Source: Synechococcales cyanobacterium PMM_0073
Lineage (GTDB): Bacteria > Cyanobacteriota > Cyanobacteriia > Elainellales > Elainellaceae
DNA length: 6,141 nt
Assembly (NCBI GenBank): GCA_949127695.1
Contig: CASBQH010000086.1
Span: 1 to 6,141 of the forward strand
Direction: 5' to 3'
Shown: in pieces, positions 1-6,044 of the stretch
Layout of the letters: every line of letters starts with the position of its first letter
Position numbering within the stretch: position 1 is the stretch's first letter
Translations under genes and position numbers: made by a program
The notes under the pieces: model-generated
Databases searched by the model: none
Told to the model about the DNA's origin: nothing
The model's input: only the letters and a program-made list of their open reading frames with translations

Positions 1-1
1 A

Positions 2-85
2 ATCTTAGAAGATCGCGGCGGCGGCTTAGCTATCTCTATCGGCGGGTTTTGGGTAGCTGGGCTGCGGTTTGCAACTAGTCCTTAA
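2..85 (+). CDS. C-terminal fragment of an unidentified upstream gene (partial)
   Basis: The second forward frame is open from the window edge to a TAA at 83-85. It gives 27 residues with a protein-like, mildly hydrophobic composition: an acidic LEDRGGG stretch, then AISIGGFWVAGLRF, then a short polar end. The first forward frame is also open to 78 but is full of arginine codons and looks like a frame shadow. The third frame stops at once. The Gly-rich, apolar tail could belong to a membrane protein, but I do not recognise the family and assign no function. The evidence is only the reading frame and its composition, so the call is tentative. Confidence 0.4.
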   Translation: MLEDRGGGLAISIGGFWVAGLRFATSP

Positions 86-184
86 AGATGCGGCATAGAT
101 TATTTGGATATGTTCCGAGATTTCTAAGATATGTGCAGAAATAACCTAATCAACCGGCGAAATAGCCTGCCGCAGCGGAGATTA

Positions 185-213
185 AGAACAAGTTTTCCGG
201 CTTCGAGTATAGT
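185..213 (+). promoter_or_regulatory. Possible sigma-70 type promoter for metG
   Basis: TATAGT at 208-213 matches five of six bases of the -10 consensus. It is preceded, across a 17-bp spacer, by AGAACA at 185-190, which matches only the last three bases of the -35 consensus. It lies 32 bp before the metG start in a gap with no other gene, so position and orientation fit. The weak -35 element keeps confidence low. No Shine-Dalgarno sequence is visible between it and the ATG. Confidence 0.25.
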
Positions 214-245
214 GATGGGTAATTCAGCTTGGTTCTAATTTCCCC

Positions 246-1838
246 ATGGATGCTAGCGTTCCGAACCCAACGGCCTTTTCCATTACAACGCCAATCTACT
301 ACGTCAACGATATTCCCCATATTGGCAGCGCCTACACCACAATTGCCGCCGATGTCGTGGCGCGGTTTCAGCGCTTGCAGGGGCATTCAGTTCGGCTGGT
401 GACGGGAACCGACGAGCATGGGCAGAAGATTGAGCGGACGGCAGCGGCCATGGAGCGGCTACCGCAAGAGCATTGCGATCTCATTGCCAAAGAATTTGTG
501 GCGCTCTGGAAGCTGCTCAATATTCAGGTGGATAGCTTCATTCGCACCACCGACCCTCGGCATGAGGCCATTGTTAAGCAGTTTTTTCAGCGCGTCTGGG
601 AGCAGGGCGATATTTATCAGGGGCAGCAGCAGGGCTGGTACTGCGTCTCCTGCGAAGAATTTAAAGAAGAGCGCGATCTGCTGGCTGACAGGCACTGTCC
701 GCTGCACCCGAACAAGCAGGTGGAATGGCGCGATGAGCAGAACTACTTTTTTCGGCTCTCGGCCTATCAGAGCCGCCTAGAGCAGCTTTACGCCTCGCAG
801 CCTGACTTTATTCAGCCAGAGAGCCGCCGCAACGAGGTGCTGAGCTTTGTGGGGCAGGGCTTACAGGACTTTTCAATTTCGCGAGTGAATGTCGCCTGGG
901 GAATTCCGCTGCCCGTCGATCCCTCCCAGACGATCTATGTCTGGTTTGATGCGCTGCTGGCCTACATCACGGCGCTCCTAGAACCGGGTCAAGCGCCGAC
1001 GCTAGAAAACGCTACCGCCACCTGGTATCCGTTCAATATTCACCTGATTGGCAAAGATATTCTGCGATTTCACGCGGTCTACTGGCCGGCCATGCTGATG
1101 TCGGCAGGACTACCCTTGCCAGAGCGGGTCTATGGTCATGGATTCCTGACAAAAGACGGCCAAAAGATTAGCAAAACGCTGGGCAATGTCATTGACCCGG
1201 TCGATCTAGTCAACCGCTATGGCGCGGATGCGGTGCGCTACTACTTTTTGAAAGAAATTGAGTTTGGCCGCGATGGCGACTTTAGCGAAGAGCGGTTTGT
1301 GAATACGCTCAACGCTGATTTGGCCAACGATCTGGGCAATCTGCTCAACCGGACGCTGCGGCTGGCGCATAAGTATTGCGATCAAAAAGTGCCGTCTGTC
1401 CCGCTAGAGGCCATGCCGCTGGCCGAGCCGCTGCGTGCCAAAGCGCAAGGGCTGGGAGAGGCCGCAGCTTTGGCCTACAGTCGGCTGGCCTTTAGCCAGG
1501 TCTGCGAGTTGGCTTTGGCGCTGGCGCGGGTGGGTAATAAGTATGTGGATGAGCAGGCTCCCTGGGCGCTGGCGAAGCAGGGCAAGCAGGCTGAGCTAGA
1601 GCAGGTGCTCTATGCTGTCTTAGAATCGGTGCGATTGGCGGCCTACCTGCTCTCGCCGATGCTGCCAACGCTGAGCAATGCAATTTATCAGCAGCTCGGC
1701 TTCGAGGTTGACTTTAACCAGCCCGACATCGGCAGAACGCTACCCTACAGCCAGCAGACCAGCTGGGGAGCTTTACCGCCCGGTCAGGCGCTGGGACAGC
1801 CTGAGCCAGTGTTTCAGCGTTTAGAGCTTGTGAGTTAG
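246..1838 (+). CDS. metG: Methionine--tRNA ligase (short, single-zinc form)
   Basis: This cytoplasmic class I enzyme charges tRNA-Met (initiator and elongator) with methionine using ATP. The 530-residue product has the full domain order. The Rossmann catalytic core carries the first signature as HIGS (residues 25-28) and GTDEHG (54-59). A zinc-knuckle insertion follows, with C133, C136, C151 and H154 as likely ligands. Next come WFDALLAY (233-240) and the second signature KISKT (307-311). The alpha-helical anticodon-binding domain ends with NKYVDEQAPW, where W440 matches the anticodon-stacking Trp of the family. There is no C-terminal EMAP-II-like tRNA-binding extension, so this is the short form usual in cyanobacteria and plastids. 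The ATG at 246 puts the conserved TTPIYYVND at residues 14-22, as expected. No Shine-Dalgarno sequence is visible, which is common in cyanobacteria. It appears to be transcribed alone. Confidence 0.98.
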   Translation: MDASVPNPTAFSITTPIYYVNDIPHIGSAYTTIAADVVARFQRLQGHSVRLVTGTDEHGQKIERTAAAMERLPQEHCDLIAKEFVALWKLLNIQVDSFIRTTDPRHEAIVKQFFQRVWEQGDIYQGQQQGWYCVSCEEFKEERDLLADRHCPLHPNKQVEWRDEQNYFFRLSAYQSRLEQLYASQPDFIQPESRRNEVLSFVGQGLQDFSISRVNVAWGIPLPVDPSQTIYVWFDALLAYITALLEPGQAPTLENATATWYPFNIHLIGKDILRFHAVYWPAMLMSAGLPLPERVYGHGFLTKDGQKISKTLGNVIDPVDLVNRYGADAVRYYFLKEIEFGRDGDFSEERFVNTLNADLANDLGNLLNRTLRLAHKYCDQKVPSVPLEAMPLAEPLRAKAQGLGEAAALAYSRLAFSQVCELALALARVGNKYVDEQAPWALAKQGKQAELEQVLYAVLESVRLAAYLLSPMLPTLSNAIYQQLGFEVDFNQPDIGRTLPYSQQTSWGALPPGQALGQPEPVFQRLELVS

Positions 1839-1873
1839 CTGCGGCTGAATGGGTCAATCGCCACATGAACTAG

Positions 1874-1906
1874 AAACAAAGGCCGAGCAATTACTCAACT
1901 TTGTTT
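1874..1906 (+). terminator. Stem-loop downstream of metG, possible terminator
   Basis: AAACAAAG (1874-1881) and CTTTGTTT (1899-1906) form a perfect 8-bp inverted repeat starting 35 bp after the metG stop. The 17-nt interior can add a small GAG/CTC inner helix (1885-1887 with 1894-1896). The descending arm is T-rich but is not followed by a long T run, so it is a weak candidate for intrinsic termination. It could instead be a 3'-end stabilising structure. The rest of the gap (1907-2111) is AT-rich, with no gene and no convincing promoter that I can see. Confidence 0.4.
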
Positions 1907-2095
1907 AAGGTTATTTAACACTTGCCTGAGATAGGCTGATAGTAAGGGGAACTTGGCGAGGCTCTTCAACATCAGTTAGAACTAGGCTCAACTAAACTTA
2001 ATAGTTCCTTCTGCTGATATTTTCTACTTGATTTACATCTCTGTTACTTAATTTTTGGGTCAATTGATCTGCATAAAACTAGCCTTAATCAATAT

Positions 2096-2099
2096 GGAG
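2096..2099 (+). promoter_or_regulatory. Ribosome-binding site that favours the 2112 start
   Basis: GGAG lies 12 nt before the ATG at 2112. It overlaps the earlier in-frame ATG at 2094, which has no Shine-Dalgarno sequence of its own. Together with the family-like N-terminus MFNHSLETETIFTPEQ, this supports translation from 2112. The spacing is a little long, so the choice is likely but not certain. Confidence 0.4.
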
Positions 2100-2111
2100 T
2101 ATAGAAAAAGC

Positions 2112-2723
2112 ATGTTTAATCATTCGCTAGAAACCGAAACGATATTTACGCCAGAGCAGGTGCTAGAGAATCGAGGCCGAGTCGCCATCTTCATTGACGG
2201 CTCTAACCTGTTTTACGCGGCGCTACAGCTGGGGATTGAAATTGACTATACCAAGCTGCTCTGTCGGCTGACTGCCGGTTCGCGGCTGCTCCGCTCTTTC
2301 TTCTATACTGGCGTCGATCGCACCAACGAAAAGCAGCAGGGCTTTCTGCTCTGGATGCGACGCAATGGCTACCGCGTGATTTCTAAAGATCTAGTGCAGC
2401 TGCCAGACGGCTCCAAAAAAGCCAATTTGGATGTCGAAATTGCGGTCGATATGATGGCGCTGGTGGGTTCCTATGACACCGCAGTTTTGGTTAGCGGCGA
2501 CGGCGATTTGGCCTATGCGGTTGATGCGGTTAGCTATCGGGGCGTCAGAGTTGAGGTGGTGAGCCTGCGCTCTATGACCAGCGATAGCTTGATCAATGTC
2601 TCTGATCGCTATATTGATCTAGATTTGATCAAAGATGAGATTCAGAAAACGCCGCGTCAAGGCTACACCTATCGCCCCCTCTCAGGCATTGGTCTAGCCG
2701 AAGCTGCGGTTGAGGACGAGTAA
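2112..2723 (+). CDS. LabA-like NYN (PIN-fold) domain protein
   Basis: This 203-residue protein is a NYN/DUF88 family member, whose PIN-like fold is that of metal-dependent ribonucleases. The visible family features are FIDGSN (27-32) at the end of the first beta strand, NLDVEIAVDM (105-114) with D107 and D113, and SGDGD (128-132) with D130 and D132. With D29 these form the expected acidic metal-binding cluster, so a catalytically intact site is plausible. The closest well-known relative is LabA of Synechococcus elongatus, a KaiC-dependent negative regulator in circadian output. I infer relationship, not proven orthology, because cyanobacteria carry paralogues. The short tail (about 180-203) after the domain is probably flexible. 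The ATG at 2112 was chosen over ATG 2094 and TTG 2055 because of the GGAG site and the N-terminal sequence. The stop lies one base before lptC, which points to a two-gene operon. No signal peptide is present, so it should be cytoplasmic. Confidence 0.9.
   Translation: MFNHSLETETIFTPEQVLENRGRVAIFIDGSNLFYAALQLGIEIDYTKLLCRLTAGSRLLRSFFYTGVDRTNEKQQGFLLWMRRNGYRVISKDLVQLPDGSKKANLDVEIAVDMMALVGSYDTAVLVSGDGDLAYAVDAVSYRGVRVEVVSLRSMTSDSLINVSDRYIDLDLIKDEIQKTPRQGYTYRPLSGIGLAEAAVEDE
2712..2715 (+). promoter_or_regulatory. Ribosome-binding site of lptC inside the NYN gene
   Basis: GAGG lies 9 nt before the lptC ATG at 2725 and within the last codons of the NYN gene. It supports the ATG over the earlier in-frame TTG at 2710. 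It also implies that ribosomes finishing the NYN protein can reinitiate on lptC. Confidence 0.5.
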
Positions 2724-2724
2724 A

Positions 2725-3876
2725 ATGCGCGAGCGATCAATCCGAGGCTGGCTGAGCTTATCTGTGAGCTTACTGCTGGTGCTGTCTGCCTGCCGCCCGC
2801 AGAACCAGGCCGCCCAATCTACTGATGCAGAGGCGGAGAGCCAAAAGATCAACAAAGATCTCACCTTTAACAACATCACGCTCGAAGAAGCCGATGACCA
2901 AGGGCGAATTCAGTGGAAGGTGAAGGCCGCAGAGGTGGTTTCTTCAGCGGATAAAAAAACGGCCAGAGTTAAATCTCCCACCGGGCAGCTCTATCAAGAC
3001 GGGCAGCCGATCTATCGAGTCCAGGCTAGATCGGGGCAGGTTTTCAGCGGCGGCGACAAAATCCTGCTGCGGGGCGAGGTCGTCACCACCGACGTACAGA
3101 GCGGAGCCGTGCTGCGGGCTGACCAACTAGAATGGCAGCCTAAGCAAGATTTGCTGATCATGCGCGGCAATCTGCGCGGCGTCCATCCGCAGGTGCAGCT
3201 GACGGCTAACCAGATTAAGCTCTCGAACAAGCAGCGCCGCGCCGAGCTGTCAGGTAAAGTTGACGCCCTCACCCAAGACCCAAAGCTCCGCATTCAGACC
3301 GATCAAATTACCTGGCTGCTCAAAGATCAAAAGCTAGTTGGCACCCGTCCAGTCTTGGCGCAGCGGCTGCAAAACGACAAGCCCACTGACCAAGCCACTG
3401 CCAACGCCGTAGATGTTGATCTAGCCAAGCGGGTTGCCCACCTGAAGCAGAATGCCAAGCTGGCCGTGGTTGACCCAGCGCTGCAAATTAGCGGCAACTC
3501 TTTGATCTGGGATATCCTCAAGCAGACGCTGGTGGCCGATCAGCCGATTTTGGCCGTGAATCAGCCGCAGCAGATCCGGATTACTGCCAACCGAGGCCGG
3601 ATGGATCTGACGCCGAAAATTGCCTACTTCAACGGCAGCGTCAACGCGACCTCAGCCCGCAATCAGTCAAAGCTCACTTCAGATGATCTGACCTGGAAAA
3701 TGACCTCCCAGGAAGTGACGGCTTTGGGCAACGTGGTTTATGTCCAGCCTGATCCGCCTGCGACATTGCGCGGTGGCAAAGCCGTTGGCAAGCTGCAAGA
3801 GCGTAAGGTCGTCGTCAGCGGCGGGCGCGTCGTCACCGAGATTCTGCCGGGGCAGAATTTAGTTCCGGGCGGCTGA
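2725..3876 (+). CDS. lptC: LptC-type lipopolysaccharide transport protein, predicted lipoprotein
   Basis: LptC links the inner-membrane LptB2FG extractor to the periplasmic LptA-like bridge and carries lipopolysaccharide on a beta-jellyroll groove. The 383-residue product starts with a signal peptide: Arg at 2, 4 and 7, then a hydrophobic core of about residues 9-20. It ends in the lipobox LSAC, with the acceptor Cys at 23. A polar linker (24-45) leads to the LptC/OstA-like region, which opens with NITLEEADDQGRIQWKVKA. After that, a strand motif ending in Trp recurs at W137, W197, W262 and W324, with spacings of 60-65 residues. The protein is about twice the length of E. coli LptC (191 residues), so a longer jellyroll stack is likely. 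The ATG at 2725 has a GAGG site upstream and lies one base after the NYN stop. The family call is good, but LptA/OstA-like functions cannot be excluded from sequence alone. Confidence 0.87.
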   Translation: MRERSIRGWLSLSVSLLLVLSACRPQNQAAQSTDAEAESQKINKDLTFNNITLEEADDQGRIQWKVKAAEVVSSADKKTARVKSPTGQLYQDGQPIYRVQARSGQVFSGGDKILLRGEVVTTDVQSGAVLRADQLEWQPKQDLLIMRGNLRGVHPQVQLTANQIKLSNKQRRAELSGKVDALTQDPKLRIQTDQITWLLKDQKLVGTRPVLAQRLQNDKPTDQATANAVDVDLAKRVAHLKQNAKLAVVDPALQISGNSLIWDILKQTLVADQPILAVNQPQQIRITANRGRMDLTPKIAYFNGSVNATSARNQSKLTSDDLTWKMTSQEVTALGNVVYVQPDPPATLRGGKAVGKLQERKVVVSGGRVVTEILPGQNLVPGG

Positions 3877-3900
3877 GCATTTTTAAGTTTTTTAAAATGC
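3877..3900. terminator. Small AT-rich hairpin between convergent lptC and dacB
   Basis: GCATTTT (3877-3883) and AAAATGC (3894-3900) form a 7-bp inverted repeat with a 10-nt T-rich loop. It begins directly after the lptC TGA and covers the dacB stop codon and its last two sense codons. Its place between converging genes suggests a two-way terminator. The stem is short and AT-rich, and no T run follows it on either strand, so termination strength is doubtful. Confidence 0.35.
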
Positions 3901-5199
3901 CCGTTCCAGCGCCTGCTGGAGCTGATTGCGCTGCACAATCCCTAGCTGATTAGAGTCGCGGCTGTGCGGCTGGAGCGCGGGGGGCTTGGCAGCTCCCCAA
4001 GCCTGCTCAACCGTCGAGAGCAGCCTATCTTGCTGATAGTGAAACGTGCCCAGATCGCCCCGCCCCGCATCAATCACCGCAAACCAGACCAGCCCCCGGT
4101 CGCGGGTGGGCAAGACGCCAGCCAGCGCGCTCACCTCGTTCAGCGTCCCAGTTTTAATCACCGTGCCGCTAGGCAACCTGCGTCCTGCCAGCGTCCCGCC
4201 ATCTTGCCCTACTACCGGAAAGACATCGGCAATGGTCAGGTCACGGGCTTGCAGGTAGCGCTGAATGGTAGAGAGCATGGCGGCGACTGCACGCGGCGAC
4301 AGCCGATTTTCCACCCCCAGCCCTGAGCCGTTTTGCAGCTGAATTTCGGCCAGCGGAATTTGGGTGAGCGCAGCCACCTTCTGGGAGACTGCGGCAGCGC
4401 CGCCCACCGAGTCCGCCAGCATCTGCGCCATGATGTTGTTGCTATAGATGTTCATCGCCTTGACCAGATCAACCATTGGCATCGACTGGCGGCGCAGAAC
4501 TGGCTGAGCGTTGGCGGGGAGTTCGCCCGACTCGACCTGGCCCAGAATCTTGACCTGGGGACGCGCCGTGCCCGGTGCTAGCTGCTGATACTGTGCCTCG
4601 ACCTCGCCTGACCAGAGATCGGCATTTAGCCCCTGCTTCAGCAGTTCGCCAGAGCGCAGCGCCGTTTCTTCAAAGTTCATCGAAAAATTGCCAACCACAA
4701 TCAGCCTGCCCGTCACCTGCCGAATTCCCGCCTGGTTTAAGGCATTGCCGACTGCAATCGCCTCTTCCCAGACAAAAAACGGATCGCCGCCGCCCTGCAC
4801 AATCAAATCGCCCTGCACCACGCCTGCTTTAACGGGAGCCGTGGTGCTAAATACCGTCTCAAACTGGTGGTCTGTGCCCCAGGTGGTGAGCACAGCCAGC
4901 GTTGTGGCAACTTTAGTCAGCGAGGCGGCAGAGAGCGGCGTTTCGCCCTGATGGCTGACCAGCACCTGATCGCCAGTCTGCATCCAGACACCCTGATTGC
5001 GGCTGGGCAGTCCCAGACTCGCCAAAGCGCCCAGATGCTGCTGCACCGCCCGTTCGGCAATCGGGTCAGGGCTGGGAGCGGCCAGAGACAGCACCCAGTC
5101 TGGCTGCATCCAGGGCGACCAGTTGGTGGTTTGCAGCGGCGGCGGGCTGGGGGTTGCACCGACAAAAATTGAGAAGAGTCCGGCTATCAGGTCTAGCAC
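3892..5199 (-). CDS. dacB: D-alanyl-D-alanine carboxypeptidase/endopeptidase, PBP4 (S13) family
   Basis: This penicillin-binding protein of peptidase family S13 removes the terminal D-Ala from peptidoglycan stem peptides and can cleave cross-links in the periplasm. All three active-site motifs are present in the 435-residue product: SLTK with S93 as nucleophile and K96, SNN at 253-255, and KTG at 349-351. The S93 to S253 spacing of 160 is clearly shorter than in E. coli PBP4 (about 244), so the inserted domains II and III are reduced. The start is GTG at 5199. The frame has a stop at 5218-5220 and no other start codon between, and AAGGAA lies 6 nt upstream, so GTG is well supported. The N-terminus has a short apolar stretch (residues 4-15, LIAGLFSIFVGA) but no basic residue before it, so the export signal is atypical. 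It is transcribed alone, divergent from the CCB gene and convergent with lptC. Confidence 0.93.
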   Translation of the reverse strand: MLDLIAGLFSIFVGATPSPPPLQTTNWSPWMQPDWVLSLAAPSPDPIAERAVQQHLGALASLGLPSRNQGVWMQTGDQVLVSHQGETPLSAASLTKVATTLAVLTTWGTDHQFETVFSTTAPVKAGVVQGDLIVQGGGDPFFVWEEAIAVGNALNQAGIRQVTGRLIVVGNFSMNFEETALRSGELLKQGLNADLWSGEVEAQYQQLAPGTARPQVKILGQVESGELPANAQPVLRRQSMPMVDLVKAMNIYSNNIMAQMLADSVGGAAAVSQKVAALTQIPLAEIQLQNGSGLGVENRLSPRAVAAMLSTIQRYLQARDLTIADVFPVVGQDGGTLAGRRLPSGTVIKTGTLNEVSALAGVLPTRDRGLVWFAVIDAGRGDLGTFHYQQDRLLSTVEQAWGAAKPPALQPHSRDSNQLGIVQRNQLQQALERAF

Positions 5200-5205
5200 G
5201 TCAAT

Positions 5206-5221
5206 TTCCTTAGTTCCTTAG
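5206..5221 (-). promoter_or_regulatory. Duplicated Shine-Dalgarno of dacB (two tandem 8-bp units)
   Basis: On the plus strand the unit TTCCTTAG occurs twice without a gap (5206-5213 and 5214-5221). On the coding strand of dacB each unit supplies AAGGAA. The proximal copy is 6 nt from the GTG start and is optimally placed. The distal copy, 8 nt further away, is probably idle. The strong site may compensate for the GTG start. Confidence 0.65.
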
Positions 5222-5290
5222 ATAGTGAGGGAGTTTGGCGAGTCGTATTCCAGAAAAACTTCTAGAGATTTCGGCCTATAGAATAGCTGA

Positions 5291-5325
5291 GTTTCTGCCA
5301 GAATGGTAGGGAGAACGGTAGAAAC
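5291..5325 (+). promoter_or_regulatory. Stem-loop in the presumed leader of the CCB gene
   Basis: GTTTCTGCC (5291-5299) pairs with GGTAGAAAC (5317-5325) over nine positions, one of them a G-U wobble, leaving a 17-nt purine-rich loop. It ends 15 nt before the ATG at 5341, so if transcribed it sits at the edge of the ribosome-binding region. The only AGGGAG tract in the leader (5308-5313) lies in the loop. A -10-like TAGAAT at 5279-5284 lies just upstream but has no recognisable -35 partner. The rest of the 141-bp divergent gap shows nothing I can assign. Confidence 0.3.
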
Positions 5326-5340
5326 AAGTGGCGCGAGTGA

Positions 5341-6027
5341 ATGGCCCGACCCGACCAGAACCAGGTTTTACGACAGCTGCCGATTGCTGTAGGGATGCTG
5401 GCCGGAACGCTGCTGATGGTAAATCGGCTGCTAACGCCTGACTTAACCAATTCGCAGGCGCGCTCAGATGCGGTGGGCGTAATCATCAGCGCTGTGCTGA
5501 TTTTGACGGGGCTGCTCTGGCAGCGAATTCAGCCTAAGCTGCCGGAGGCGGTGGTGCTGGTGGGCGAACAGGGCTTTGAGCTGGCACCAGATCTGCCAGA
5601 GTCTGTCAGAACTGAGCTGGCTTGGGCTTCGCATCTGCTGCTTACCAATACCGTAACGCGCTCGGTGGTGGTTTGGTATGACGACAGGCTGCTGCTGCGG
5701 CGCGGCGTGCTGGGCCGCGAAACCGAGCTGTCAGGCACAATTTTGCAGCGGGTGCTGAAAACCCAAAAGCCCGTCTATCTGGTGAATTTGAAGCTCTATC
5801 CCGGCGGCATAGAATTTAGCTATCTGCCCGAAAATACGCAGGGCGTGATCGTGCAGCCCATTGGCGGCAGAGGGGCGCTGATTTTGGGAGCCAACGCGCC
5901 GCGCAGCTATACTCAGCAAGACGAAACCTGGATCGCCGGACTGGCGGACAAGCTGGAAAATACGCTGAGCCTTGAACTAAAATCTCATGCGCCTGCCGCA
6001 GCAATTGAGGCCATACAGGACAGATAA
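5341..6027 (+). CDS. Cofactor assembly of complex C subunit B (CCB2/CCB4-like, DUF2930)
   Basis: This is the cyanobacterial counterpart of plant and algal CCB2/CCB4. Those proteins belong to the thylakoid System IV machinery, which attaches heme ci covalently to cytochrome b6 of the b6f complex. The 228-residue product has two N-terminal membrane helices (about 13-31 and 44-62). A soluble domain of roughly residues 70-212 follows, and hydrophobic strands alternate with loops in it, including VVVWYDD (109-115) and a Gly-rich GVIVQPIGGRGALILGA segment (168-184). The recognition comes from overall resemblance to the family, and I see no single catalytic motif to confirm it. The ATG at 5341 directly follows an in-frame TGA (5338-5340), so no earlier start exists. 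No good Shine-Dalgarno sequence is adjacent. The stop lies 17 bp before the DUF456 gene on the same strand, which suggests co-transcription. Confidence 0.82.
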   Translation: MARPDQNQVLRQLPIAVGMLAGTLLMVNRLLTPDLTNSQARSDAVGVIISAVLILTGLLWQRIQPKLPEAVVLVGEQGFELAPDLPESVRTELAWASHLLLTNTVTRSVVVWYDDRLLLRRGVLGRETELSGTILQRVLKTQKPVYLVNLKLYPGGIEFSYLPENTQGVIVQPIGGRGALILGANAPRSYTQQDETWIAGLADKLENTLSLELKSHAPAAAIEAIQDR

Positions 6028-6043
6028 TCTAGGACAGATAATC
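6017..6043 (+). repeat. Tandem 13-bp direct repeat at the CCB/DUF456 junction
   Basis: AGGACAGATAATC occurs at 6017-6029 and again at 6031-6043, identical and separated by one T. The first copy encodes the last codons and the TAA stop of the CCB gene. The second is intergenic and places AGGA 10 nt before the next ATG, so it serves as the likely ribosome-binding site. A recent 14-bp slippage duplication explains it best. Confidence 0.85.
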
Positions 6044-6044
6044 A

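Noticed and set aside
1..78. First-frame reading at the left edge
   Set aside because: Nine Arg in 25 codons, typical of an out-of-frame reading of GC-rich DNA. The second frame is more protein-like.
150..386. Minus-strand open frame across the metG start
   Set aside because: It overlaps the first conserved metG codons and its translation resembles no family.
418..780. A 120-codon open frame inside metG in another frame, plus antisense frames
   Set aside because: The metG frame is unambiguous. The alternative product is Arg/Ser-rich with no family resemblance.
2055..2111. N-terminal extensions of the NYN protein from TTG 2055 or ATG 2094
   Set aside because: Neither has a Shine-Dalgarno sequence, the extra residues do not look like the family, and GGAG precedes the ATG at 2112.
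2710..2724. Longer LptC from TTG 2710
   Set aside because: It would add five polar residues before a complete signal peptide, overlap the NYN gene and ignore the GAGG-ATG pair.
3964..5221. Several plus-strand open frames of 70-120 codons opposite dacB
   Set aside because: They overlap a well-supported gene with all S13 motifs. Their translations are rich in Arg, Pro, Ser and Gln, as antisense shadows usually are, and no domain is recognisable.
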